From assembly GCA_020635015.1 (NCBI GenBank), contig JACKAP010000008.1:185281-249280 (forward strand): DNA of 64,000 bases, written 5' to 3'. A model generated the notes under the pieces. The model ran no database searches, was not told the origin of the DNA, and saw only the letters and a program-made list of their open reading frames with translations. Both the position numbers and the translations under genes were made by a program. How positions within the stretch are numbered: the stretch's first letter is position 1; each line of letters starts with the position of its first letter. This DNA comes from Calditrichia bacterium. GTDB taxonomy: Bacteria; Calditrichota; Calditrichia; RBG-13-44-9; J075. Shown here piece by piece: positions 24,854 through 33,638 of the stretch.

Positions 24854-26179
24854 ATGGAACAGCTTAAATATAACCGCTTGAGCTCGATTTTCCGCCGGGC
24901 GGCGGTGACAGCGCTGCTGCTGGTCACCGCCTGCATCTTCTCCCCTGATGACGGCGAGGAATATTACGATTATGAGGATCCTCCCTATCTGGCTCATCCC
25001 CGCCTGACCCATCTCAGCCCGCAATCGGTACAGGTGGATTGGGAAGCGCACTTCAGCGAAACTGGCGCGTATCATTTTATCCTGGAAAGGAAAACGGCTG
25101 CCGGGGAGTACGAGCGCTGGCAGGAGGGATCGGCCGATCCGCAGTTTATCGATACCGGTCTGGACAGCGGCGAGATTTATTATTACCGCATTAGCGCAGT
25201 GCAGCAGAGCGGTTCCCGCAAGCCGGAACTGGTCAGCAATCAGCTCACATTGAGCATCGAGCGCGGCCCTGCTCCGGCACTGCGTTTCGAATATCCCTCC
25301 GGGCGTTATGTCTGGGATCTGACCTTCAGCCCCGACGGCAATTACCTCGCCTGCTGGGGAGAGGATTCCCTGCTGATGTGGCGGTGCAGCGACTGGCAAA
25401 CCGCTTTTGCCGAGGGTGACGCCGGATCGTTTTACACCGCGCTGGCCTTCAACCCCTCTGGCGAGCGATTCGCCTACAGTCGCGGGAATATCGTCTGGGT
25501 ATGGGATCGCGGGAGCGGCACGGTGGTCCAGACCCTGATCAGCGATCCCAATCAGGTTTGCCTGTCATTCTCACCGGATTCCCGCGAATTGCTGAGCGCC
25601 GATTTCCGCGGCCGGATCAGGCTCTATGATGTCGCCTCGGGGCAATTGCTGCGCACCATCGACAGCCTGGGCTCGATCTACAGCGCATTCCTGAATCCGG
25701 ACCGGGAGACCCTGGCATGTTTCGCTTACGAACTGATGCAGGTGTACCGGCGGGACGGCAGCGGGATCGTCAAATCATTCCCCGCCCCAAACGTGATTTA
25801 TCAAAGCGCCGGGTTTAATGCCGACAGCACCCTGCTGCTGGCGCTCAAAGCCGATTATCTCAAACGGCTGGAGTTCCGCAATAGCAGCACCTGGGAAATT
25901 ACCCGCAGCATCACCCTGAGGGAAAGCTATCATAACAGCGTGGTGGCGGTGGATATCAGCCCGGCGGACAGCATCCTAGCCTATGGCGACGGCAACCGCC
26001 TACACCTAAGTTCCCTGCCTCAAAACGATGTCAAGCATGTCCTGCAGCAGTTTGCAGGGCGAATCGTGGCGGTGAGTTATTCCCCGGCCGGCGACCTGGT
26101 GGCGGCACTGGATGACAAGGGAACCGTCAAGGTGTGGTCGACCCAGGAGACAGTCGATCAGTGGCATGCGCGAGAATGA
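24854..26179 (+). CDS. Lipoprotein with fibronectin-III-like and WD40-like repeats
   Basis: Signal ending LLLVTAC gives a lipobox near residue 27. Residues 45-140 resemble a fibronectin type III domain (LTHLSPQSVQVDWEAHFSE, YYYRISAVQQSG). From about 150 to the end there are six or seven WD40-type units, e.g. WDLTFSPDGNYLACWGEDSL, ALAFNPSGERFAYSRGN, VCLSFSPDSRELLSADFRG, ending VSYSPAGDLVAALDDKGTVKVWS, consistent with a beta-propeller. Probably a surface or periplasmic binding protein. The first in-frame ATG is used; TTG/GTG codons lie just upstream. Confidence 0.82.
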   Translation: MEQLKYNRLSSIFRRAAVTALLLVTACIFSPDDGEEYYDYEDPPYLAHPRLTHLSPQSVQVDWEAHFSETGAYHFILERKTAAGEYERWQEGSADPQFIDTGLDSGEIYYYRISAVQQSGSRKPELVSNQLTLSIERGPAPALRFEYPSGRYVWDLTFSPDGNYLACWGEDSLLMWRCSDWQTAFAEGDAGSFYTALAFNPSGERFAYSRGNIVWVWDRGSGTVVQTLISDPNQVCLSFSPDSRELLSADFRGRIRLYDVASGQLLRTIDSLGSIYSAFLNPDRETLACFAYELMQVYRRDGSGIVKSFPAPNVIYQSAGFNADSTLLLALKADYLKRLEFRNSSTWEITRSITLRESYHNSVVAVDISPADSILAYGDGNRLHLSSLPQNDVKHVLQQFAGRIVAVSYSPAGDLVAALDDKGTVKVWSTQETVDQWHARE

Positions 26180-26180
26180 G

Positions 26181-26476
26181 GTTTGTTCGCTTCGCTCACG
26201 ATATTTGCCTTCGGCGATGTTAGTTTGCTGTCGCTTACGATATTAGCCTTCGGCGATGTTTGTTCGCTTCGCTCACGATGTTTGCCTTCGGCGATGTTTG
26301 TTCGCTGTCGCTCACGATATTTGCCTTCGGCGATGTTTGTTCGCTTCGCTCACGATGTTTGCCTTCGGCGATGTTTGTTCGCTTCGCTCACGATATTTGC
26401 CTTCGGCGATGTTTGCTCGCTATCGCTCACGATATTTGCCTTCGGCGATGTTAGTTCGCTGTCGCTCACGATGTAA
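26181..26476 (+). repeat. 38-39 bp tandem repeat, about 7.5 units
   Basis: Units read tttgttcgcttcgctcacg followed by atatttgccttcggcgatg, with small changes (tcgctgtcgctcacg, agttcgctg). Each unit has two short palindrome-like pieces (cgcttcgctcacg, gccttcggc). The array starts 2 bases after the stop of the WD40 gene. A related block is at 46437-46520. The open frames across it are by-products of the repeat. Confidence 0.9.
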
Positions 26477-26518
26477 TTAAGTGTTGCTATTTTAATACTT
26501 CGGGGTAATTTTAGATGC

Positions 26519-26600
26519 TCTTCGCTCTTCGCTCTTCGCTCTTCGCTCTTCGCTCTTCGCGTCTTTAATTCCGCACTCCGCACTCCGAAATCCGCATTCC
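26519..26600. repeat. Heptamer arrays TTCGCTC and CACTCCG
   Basis: 26519-26559 is about six ttcgctc units, followed by two or three cactccg units (26571-26590) just before the cupin gene. The first unit is the same as in the array at 56938-57002. Confidence 0.85.
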
Positions 26601-26614
26601 AAGTGAGGTTTTCT

Positions 26615-26932
26615 ATGATCCAAAATCTTTTCCACAACATCCCACCCGATCTCCCCGAGGAGCTGTTCGAGGTCATCTGCCGGGCGCCCGGGCTGCGGGT
26701 GGAGCGAATCTTATCCCGGGGCCATGCCTCGCCGCCGGATTTTTGGTACGATCAGGAGGAAAATGAACTGGTGTTTCTGCTCCAGGGGCAGGCGGTATTG
26801 CAGGTGGAGGGAGAGGCATCCCCGCGCACGCTCCGTCCCGGCGATTATCTCAACCTCCCGGCCCATTGCAAACACCGGGTCAACTGGACCGATCCGCATA
26901 CGACCACGGTGTGGCTGGCAGTGTTTTATTGA
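26615..26932 (+). CDS. Cupin-domain protein
   Basis: A 105-residue single cupin. GEASPRTLRPGDYLNLPAHCKHRV is the second cupin motif (G-D-hydrophobic-x-P-x-H), and RGHASPPDFWYDQEENELVFLLQGQAVLQVEG the first, in which the metal-ligand histidines are partly replaced (only E and one H are clear). Enzyme activity is uncertain; small cupins of this type often bind small ligands. The first plausible ATG, MIQNLFHNIP, was used. Confidence 0.8.
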   Translation: MIQNLFHNIPPDLPEELFEVICRAPGLRVERILSRGHASPPDFWYDQEENELVFLLQGQAVLQVEGEASPRTLRPGDYLNLPAHCKHRVNWTDPHTTTVWLAVFY

Positions 26933-27257
26933 TGGGGTGATGGGTGAATGAGTGGAAGGGTGGAAGGGTGGATGAGTGGATGCGTGAAACTTTGCATAGT
27001 GGCCGCATTTTCTCTCTACCAATCTTCCAACTGTTGATTGCGAAATTTTTTGTTGCGTCATCCGGCCGGAGATCATATTTTGACATGCTGTTATAATTCG
27101 CAAATAAAAAGATCGATGGTAAAAGGGATACTTTGGGAAGATGAATCAGGTGGAAATCAAACTTTGTAACCCATTAACCCATCCACTCATTAACCCATCA
27201 ACCCATTAACCCATTCACAAATATCCCAAATATTCACATCCACATACTCTGAAATTC
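26933..27257. repeat. Intergenic octamer hairpin before the kinase gene
   Basis: 26934-26990 has gggtgaat/gagtggaa-type period-8 units and 27170-27222 the complement (acccatta, acccatcc). The 180 bases between hold tcttccaactgttg and an AT-rich patch with no gene. Confidence 0.7.
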
Positions 27258-30095
27258 ATGAAAAACATGACCGGCCGGGAAATTCTGCATTATACCATCA
27301 CCAAAAAGCTGGGTGAAGGGGGGATGGGGATCGTCTATCTGGCGATGGACCGCAAGCTGAAGCGCGAGGTAGCGATAAAATTCCTTCCTCGCCTGATAGC
27401 CGCAGATGTCGATGAGCGCCGCCGCTTCGAGATCGAGGCACAGGCTGCGGCGGCGTTAAATCACCCCAATATCGCTACTATCCACGCCATCGAAGAAGCC
27501 GAGGATGAAGTGTTTATTGTGATGGAATACATTGCCGGTCAGGAGCTGCGGGAAAGGATCCAGGCCTCCGGCCCGCTGGCCCCGGCGGCGGCGTTGGATA
27601 TCGCCCGGCAGATTGCCGAGGGCTTGCAGGCGGCTCACGAAAAAGGCATTATCCATCGTGATATCAAAAGCGCCAATATCATGCTCGATGCCAAAGAGCG
27701 GGTGAAGGTGATGGATTTCGGCCTGGCCAAGGTGCACGGTGGGGCTCAGGTGACCCGCGATGGTTCCACCCTGGGCACCGCCGCCTACATGTCTCCGGAG
27801 CAAGCTACCGGCGGGGAGGTCGATCTGCGCACCGACATCTGGTCCTACGGCGTGGTGCTATACGAGATGCTCAACGGCGCATTGCCCTTCCGCGGCGAAT
27901 ACGCCCAGGCGGTAATCTTTGCAATCCTGAACGAAGCGCCGCCGGAATTGCCGGATGACGGCTCGCCGGAGCGCGCGCTGCTGCGCCGGGTGATTGAAAA
28001 ATGCCTCAGTAAAGCGCCGGAGGGCCGCTACGCTTCATTTACGGAAGTCTTGCGTGACTTGAACCGCTCCGAAGCGAGCACCGAACGGGTACCCGCGACG
28101 CCGGTTGCAGAGGATGTGCCGCCGGCTGCAGCCGCACCTGGCTCTACGGTTTCCCGGAAAAGCCTGCTGGCCGGGGTCACCGCTGCTATCATGGCGCTGG
28201 CCGTGCTGCTGTTTTACTTTGCCGGCTCCCGGTCGCCGGAGACGGACGGACCGGGTGAGGGAGTGCGCATTCCGGTGGCGGTGGCGGATTTCGTCAACTA
28301 TACCGGCGAGCGCGAACTCGACGCCCTTTCCGGAATGCTGATCACCTCCCTGGAGCAGTCGCGCAAACTGGCGGTGATGTCGCGCTCCCGCATGTTCGAT
28401 GTGCTGGCGCAACTCGGCCGCCGGGAGGTGAAGACGATCGATGAAGCGCTCGGCCGGGAGATCTGCCGCCAGACCGATATCCACGCCCTGGTTATCCCCT
28501 CGATCCGCAAGTTTGGCAAATTATACACCGTGGATCTGAAAGTGCTCGATCCCCGCAGCGGGGAATACGTCTTTACCAGCAAAGCCCAGGATGAGGGGCA
28601 GGAACAGATTCCCGGGCTGATCGACCTGCTGTCGGAAGCGACTCGCAAGAGCCTGCGGGAGAATGAGGCGGAGATCCTGGCCGCCAGCCGCAAGATTGCC
28701 GAGGTCACTACGCCCAACCTCGAAGCCTATGAATATTATTTCCGGGGCGAGACTTACCTGAACCAGATGCAGTTCGAACCGGCCAAGGCTGCCTTCCGCC
28801 AGGCAATAGCCCTGGACAGCACGTTCGGGCTGGCATACTATCGCCTATCCTATGCCATGGGCTGGTTTGCCGAATCCCTGGCGGAGGAGCCTCTCCATAA
28901 AGCGATCAAATATATCGACAAGATCCCGGAGAAGGAACGTTATCTGGTGCGCGCCGAAGAAATCCGCCAGAGCCAGGGATTTGCCGCCGGCCTTCCGATT
29001 CTCCACGAGATGGAAAAATATTACCCTAACGACAAGGAAATGCTGTTTAATATCGGTGATTGGGCCTTTCACAGCCAGGATCTGAAGACGGCCCTTGCTT
29101 ACTTTGAAAAAGTGCTGGCGCTGGACCCCAATCATCTACGCACCCGTTTTCATTATGATCAGGCGGTTGCCGTTTATTACACCCGGCCGGAATATTTTGG
29201 AGGCGACCGTAAACGGGCGCTGGCGGAGGCGATCAAAGCCCGTGATGCCAATCCCGACAATATCGCCTACAGCGGCGCGGTGGCGCTCAATTATATGGAA
29301 ATGGGACAATTTGAGGAAGCGATTGTCGACCTCCAGAAAGTGATCTCCGGTATCAGCAATCCACAAGACCTGATGCAAGTTCGAACCTGGCTCTTCAGCA
29401 ACTATGCCTTTACCGGCCGTTATCGAGCAGCGATGGAAATACTGCGTCAGGGAGCTGCAGAAGCCAGGGCACAGCAGGAATACGGCATGGTGGTGCTCGG
29501 CGGCTATTTTAACGGGCAGCTGGCATTACGGGGGTGGGGCGATCGGAGCCGGATTCGTGAAACGGTGCAAGAGATCCAGGCGCTGCCGGTTACTCCCCAG
29601 ATCCCTTTCTTCTATCCCAATTATGCGGTGATGATGGCGCTGGCGGGCGATTTTAATGGCGCCTGGGCCTCCCTGGACGCCCACCCGAACCCCGGCAACG
29701 ATGTGGCGGGTAGTATCATTCATAGCCTGGCGGGCGAATGTCCGGAGGCAGCAGAAGGGGTCGATCCGGTCATGGCCTCGCCGGCGCCGGATTTTGTGAA
29801 ATCCCAGGTCCTGTATACGCTGGGAGAGTGCCTGTTCGACCATGGTGATCTCGACCGAAGCGCCAAAATGCTGGAAAAATCCCAGTCGATGGCCTTATCG
29901 ATCGAGGCGCCGTTTCAGTCGGTTTACTATCCGCGCAGCCTGCTGATACTGGGCAAAATTCATGAGGCCCAGGGAGAGACGGCGCAGGCCCGGAAATATT
30001 ACCAGCAATTGCTCGACCTCTGGAAGAATGCCGATGCCGACCTGCAGGACCTGCTGGAGGTGCGGCAGCGCATGGCGGCGTTGGGTGATGCCTGA
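27258..30095 (+). CDS. Transmembrane Ser/Thr protein kinase with TPR sensor domain
   Basis: Hanks-type kinase (residues 11-270): G19EGGMG, K41 in VAIKF, H133-R-D135 with N140, D153FG and MSPEQ. One membrane segment at about 303-322 follows an Ala/Pro linker. The outer part begins with a TolB/FlgO-like region (VAVADFVNYTGERELDALSG, about 340-470), then about ten TPR-like helix pairs to residue 940 (AFRQAIALDSTFGLAYYRLS and ALAYFEKVLALDPNHLRTR). Size and order match the large TPR kinases common in Acidobacteria, Ignavibacteria and KSB1. Signal and substrates unknown. Confidence 0.92.
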   Translation: MKNMTGREILHYTITKKLGEGGMGIVYLAMDRKLKREVAIKFLPRLIAADVDERRRFEIEAQAAAALNHPNIATIHAIEEAEDEVFIVMEYIAGQELRERIQASGPLAPAAALDIARQIAEGLQAAHEKGIIHRDIKSANIMLDAKERVKVMDFGLAKVHGGAQVTRDGSTLGTAAYMSPEQATGGEVDLRTDIWSYGVVLYEMLNGALPFRGEYAQAVIFAILNEAPPELPDDGSPERALLRRVIEKCLSKAPEGRYASFTEVLRDLNRSEASTERVPATPVAEDVPPAAAAPGSTVSRKSLLAGVTAAIMALAVLLFYFAGSRSPETDGPGEGVRIPVAVADFVNYTGERELDALSGMLITSLEQSRKLAVMSRSRMFDVLAQLGRREVKTIDEALGREICRQTDIHALVIPSIRKFGKLYTVDLKVLDPRSGEYVFTSKAQDEGQEQIPGLIDLLSEATRKSLRENEAEILAASRKIAEVTTPNLEAYEYYFRGETYLNQMQFEPAKAAFRQAIALDSTFGLAYYRLSYAMGWFAESLAEEPLHKAIKYIDKIPEKERYLVRAEEIRQSQGFAAGLPILHEMEKYYPNDKEMLFNIGDWAFHSQDLKTALAYFEKVLALDPNHLRTRFHYDQAVAVYYTRPEYFGGDRKRALAEAIKARDANPDNIAYSGAVALNYMEMGQFEEAIVDLQKVISGISNPQDLMQVRTWLFSNYAFTGRYRAAMEILRQGAAEARAQQEYGMVVLGGYFNGQLALRGWGDRSRIRETVQEIQALPVTPQIPFFYPNYAVMMALAGDFNGAWASLDAHPNPGNDVAGSIIHSLAGECPEAAEGVDPVMASPAPDFVKSQVLYTLGECLFDHGDLDRSAKMLEKSQSMALSIEAPFQSVYYPRSLLILGKIHEAQGETAQARKYYQQLLDLWKNADADLQDLLEVRQRMAALGDA

Positions 30096-30136
30096 TATGG
30101 CATACGGATTTTCCTGGCACGACCAGTAGCCGCAGC

Positions 30137-30335
30137 CAAATGGTAAATGGTGATTGCTCAATGGTAAATGCTCAATGGATTGGGAAATGCTTTACAGATT
30201 ATTATTAACGGTTTATTATTGAATCATAAGTCGTGAAGTATTAAACTGCTGTTACAGCATGAAGCAATATTCGCTGTGATGCCCCGTTTTTTGTCCAGCA
30301 TCCAGCATCCAGCATCCAGTATCCAGTATCAAAGG
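30137..30335. repeat. Heptamer arrays AAATGGT and ATCCAGC
   Basis: 30139-30180 has six 7-base units (aaatggt, aaatggt, gattgct, caatggt, aaatgct, caatgga); 30298-30332 has five (atccagc, then atccagt). The second array ends 10 bases before the start codon at 30343. Confidence 0.85.
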
Positions 30336-30342
30336 GGTTCCC

Positions 30343-31350
30343 ATGGCTATCTCAAAAGCTTCCATCAACACCTCCGCGCCGGCAATCGAGCGCTACCAGG
30401 GCCTGAGCGCTATTATCGACAACGTGCTGAACGAGATCGATCCCGGCGGCAGCAATGCCGATAAGCGCCGCTGGATCAAGTGGCATTTTCTTTACATCAT
30501 CTGGTGGGAAGGGATTCGCGCTACCGCCCGCCAGCAGCTTGGCGGCGGTCCCGCCCGGGGACTGATGCAGATGGAGCCGGCCACCCTCTGGGATCTGATC
30601 TCTCACTACCTGCTCGGCCATACCGACCGCCTCAGCAATCTCGCCGGAGCCGCCGGAGTGAATTTTGATGAGATGGGATCGAAGCTGAGCGAGTTTGTCG
30701 ATATCAACAAAACCTGGAACAGCGATCGCCAGGTCTGGGTGGGAAAGAATACCTGGCCTTCCGGCAGCAATCCGGTGGAGCACTGGCTGAGCAACGTGGA
30801 CAGCTTCGCGCTGCTGATCATGCGCTACTATTTCCGCCAGTTTCTGGAGCACCGCTTTCCCCCGCAAAATCCCGCCAATCTCAGCGACGATCCGCAGAAG
30901 CCGGTCTATAAAGCCGAGCATTCCGACGGCTGGGCCGACTGGTGGAAGCGGGTCTTTTACGGCGGTCCCAACGAGACCCCCGGTGAACAGCGCCAGCGCC
31001 TGCGCCGGGAGTTCGAAGTGCGCGCCGGAGAGCTGGATCTGGTGGCGGACGGCAGTGGTGGGACCGAGCCGGATCCCGGCACCGGCAACGGTGGCGGCAT
31101 TGATGACGACCGCGGCGGGGCCGGCTGCTTTATCGCCACTGCCACCTTTGGGGTGGAGAGCCGGGAAGTGCGGCTGCTGCGCCGCTTCCGTGACCGCCGG
31201 CTGCTGCCGAGTGCTTCAGGGCGTCTGTTAACCCGCATTTATTACCGCACCAGCCCCCCACTGGCCCGGCTGCTGCGCCGCTCGCCGCGCCTGCGGGGGT
31301 TGAGCCGGAGAATGATACAGGGAATGATCCGCTGGCTGAAACTGGATTGA
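30343..31350 (+). CDS. Lysozyme-like domain protein with CFI-box C-terminal domain
   Basis: N-terminal region (about 20-190) resembles a lysozyme/transglycosylase fold: a Glu in YIIWWEGIRA (E56) and GLMQMEPAT (73-81), close to the GLMQ-MPAT of lytic transglycosylases. A Gly/Asp-rich linker (about 232-258) leads to the C-terminal CFI-box domain: CFIATATFGVESREVRLLRR, then FRDRRLL, YYRTSPPLA and a basic tail ending MIRWLKLD. CFI-box domains are thought to be processed or membrane-associated C-termini; the function is not known. No signal peptide is visible, so export and the wall-lytic role are uncertain. Confidence 0.72.
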   Translation: MAISKASINTSAPAIERYQGLSAIIDNVLNEIDPGGSNADKRRWIKWHFLYIIWWEGIRATARQQLGGGPARGLMQMEPATLWDLISHYLLGHTDRLSNLAGAAGVNFDEMGSKLSEFVDINKTWNSDRQVWVGKNTWPSGSNPVEHWLSNVDSFALLIMRYYFRQFLEHRFPPQNPANLSDDPQKPVYKAEHSDGWADWWKRVFYGGPNETPGEQRQRLRREFEVRAGELDLVADGSGGTEPDPGTGNGGGIDDDRGGAGCFIATATFGVESREVRLLRRFRDRRLLPSASGRLLTRIYYRTSPPLARLLRRSPRLRGLSRRMIQGMIRWLKLD

Positions 31351-31365
31351 CGGCCCGGCAGGTTT

Positions 31366-33627
31366 TTAAGGGCGGAAGCTGACCGAAAGGCCCCCACCGA
31401 TAAAATAGCCTCCCAGGGTGCCATCGGGGAACGTCCGATCGATTTCAATATATTTCATCAAAGGATGGCTGGATTCGAAGTCATTTTTCAATTTTCCGGC
31501 CATAAACCCGCCTCGTATATCGATATGCGCGTTTAAACGATGGTGATTGAAGATCAATCCCTTAAATCCTCCAAACATCGCGCCTCCAAACACCACGTTG
31601 GAGTCGCTGTCCGGTTTGTCGGTGCCCAGGCCAATACCCCTGTTCACAAAGAAAACCACCGGCCCACCGCCGACAAAAACTTCAAAATTTCGCCAGGGAT
31701 AATACTTCACCGGATATAATGATAAAAACCACTCATCAATCTGGATATCCCCAATATCTTCTAAATCTAAATTGGGGTATTCCTCCTGGAGTTCGAACGC
31801 CTTTTTTAAACTGCCTCTATCCCACCCGCCGACGCCTCCGATCCCATAATTTTTCAACTCTTTCAACAAGGGAAGGTAAAATAGCGGCAATTTGATATCG
31901 AGGGAAATCGCCCACATCCGGTTGGCGCCATTTTGCAGGAAAATGTCGCGGCCGGAAGGCCAGCGGCCGATTAACCCGGTAAATATGGAAAGATTGTAAT
32001 TTTTAAAAGCATCGGGAATATTAACGCTCTTCAGTCTTTTCTCGAACGATAGGTCGGGTTTAAGAAACAGCTTGGAATAATCGTCGCGCAACGCTTGTTT
32101 ATTTTCCAAAGAATCGTCATCATTTTTCTTATCATCTTTTAACGGCTTCGCATTTGCAGACACTGATTTTTTGTTATTCTGCTTCGCGATCGAATCTTTA
32201 ACCTGGGGGGACGTGGCAAGATTTTTCAATATCTCATTCACTCTCCGGTTAAAGGTAAATATATCGCCGGACAGATTTTCGCTGGGAAGGGGGCGCTTCC
32301 GGGGATCCTTGATGGATTCTAAGGTCATATTCACAAAAAATTGGCGGTCGTCTTCCTCAAAATCAACTTTGAGAATATTGTCGACATTGTAACGCAGCAG
32401 CAATTCGTCGTAATTGATCCGGTCCGGATGTCCCTGCGGTTTCAGATAGTCTTCCAGGGCGTCATTGTCTGACAACAGAATGGTTTTATCGACATCGATG
32501 ATTTGCCGTAATTTTTGATTCAGCGCATTGATCACCTCTATGACCCGGTTGGCACGGTGGGGATCGACTTTCATCGTGCGGCTGGGCAGTACACCGATGA
32601 TTTCCATCGGGGGACGATTCAGGGCGGTTTGCAACTCGATCAAACGGGAGAGCCGGTTTGCCAGTCCCTGAACGCTCTTGCCAAGATTTTTCAATGATGT
32701 ATCCGCAATGGCGATGCCGTCTGCGGCAATCACCAGGGACGATTCCAGGCTGACCAACCAGCAATCCAGATACATTTCCCGCTGATCTTTTCCAATCAAC
32801 AAATTCCCCTGCAAGATGTAATTGGGAAACACCAGCTTGCCGGATTCAATCGCTGTTTCGGAAAAATAACGCCGGGCAAGGCGCTCTTTCTGGCGCTGCA
32901 ACTGCTGCTGCTTTTTGACAATTGAATAGGCCGGGTCCGCTTCTACCTCAATGTTGGCGATCCCGATCCAGGGGACCTGCGACAAACTGGTGCCCAACAT
33001 ATGCCGCAGACCATTGTTCAACTCACTTAAAAAGCGCGATGGCTCCCCATGTTGGGAAACACTGTCAAGCCGTTCCGGGGTAAACGGCGCGATGGCAATC
33101 CGCACTTTTTTCGTCAGGTTTAAACGGATACTCTCGGCGATCCGCTTACTGCTAATGGGCAACAGGGATTGGGGAGTGGTGGTGCGGATCGAAAAACGGT
33201 ATTGGTCCGATACTTTTGAATCTATCAGGTCGATCCATTGGATTGTCACGATCAGTTGATAATTGGTGGTTTGACTGAGATCGAGCTGAATGAGATAGCT
33301 GGGAATGTCGAAATCATCTTTGGAAGACGTTTTGGAGCGGTATTCCCGGATAATATTATGGTTTTCTGTTTGCTGTGAGCCGCCGCTTTCGCTACTCAGC
33401 GACAGGCATATCGAATCAATCTTAATCCGGTTACGGTAGAGTTCATCAAGCAGTAAATCTTTGAAAACATCACGCTTGCTGTGAAAAGTTTCCAGCACAG
33501 TATCAAAATTGACCACCAGCTTTCGGACCTCGAGTTGGTAACGGGATATTCCGGATCCCTGCGCGGAGATCGGCCCTGTCATCAGCAACAACAAGCCGAA
33601 CCATATTGATAAAATATGTTCTCTCAT
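31366..33627 (-). CDS. Outer-membrane-type protein with FlgO/TolB-like domains and C-terminal barrel
   Basis: Signal peptide (LLLLMTGPISAQG). Residues 165-330 include VRIAIAPFTPERLDSV and LRHMLGTSLSQVPWIGIAN, and 345-470 MEIIGVLPSRTM with YNVDNILKVDFEEDDRQF; both look like the small alpha/beta domains of FlgO/TolB-N/CsgG-like envelope proteins. A lysine/asparagine-rich linker (about 485-530) leads to a beta-rich C-terminal part ending GGGLSVSFRP, probably a barrel. The ATG at 33627 has AAGGAC upstream, 11 bases after the stop of the upstream gene. DNA here looks less GC-rich than the flanks (not computed). Confidence 0.68.
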   Translation of the reverse strand: MREHILSIWFGLLLLMTGPISAQGSGISRYQLEVRKLVVNFDTVLETFHSKRDVFKDLLLDELYRNRIKIDSICLSLSSESGGSQQTENHNIIREYRSKTSSKDDFDIPSYLIQLDLSQTTNYQLIVTIQWIDLIDSKVSDQYRFSIRTTTPQSLLPISSKRIAESIRLNLTKKVRIAIAPFTPERLDSVSQHGEPSRFLSELNNGLRHMLGTSLSQVPWIGIANIEVEADPAYSIVKKQQQLQRQKERLARRYFSETAIESGKLVFPNYILQGNLLIGKDQREMYLDCWLVSLESSLVIAADGIAIADTSLKNLGKSVQGLANRLSRLIELQTALNRPPMEIIGVLPSRTMKVDPHRANRVIEVINALNQKLRQIIDVDKTILLSDNDALEDYLKPQGHPDRINYDELLLRYNVDNILKVDFEEDDRQFFVNMTLESIKDPRKRPLPSENLSGDIFTFNRRVNEILKNLATSPQVKDSIAKQNNKKSVSANAKPLKDDKKNDDDSLENKQALRDDYSKLFLKPDLSFEKRLKSVNIPDAFKNYNLSIFTGLIGRWPSGRDIFLQNGANRMWAISLDIKLPLFYLPLLKELKNYGIGGVGGWDRGSLKKAFELQEEYPNLDLEDIGDIQIDEWFLSLYPVKYYPWRNFEVFVGGGPVVFFVNRGIGLGTDKPDSDSNVVFGGAMFGGFKGLIFNHHRLNAHIDIRGGFMAGKLKNDFESSHPLMKYIEIDRTFPDGTLGGYFIGGGLSVSFRP

Positions 33628-33638
33628 GGCCGTCCTTT

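Noticed and set aside
26181..26476. CRISPR-like array
   Set aside because: Regular 38-39 bp period, but the whole unit is repeated and there are no unique spacers or cas genes.
26183..26476. Open frames of 64-97 residues in the tandem repeat
   Set aside because: They are translations of the repeat in several frames, with no ribosome site or family resemblance.
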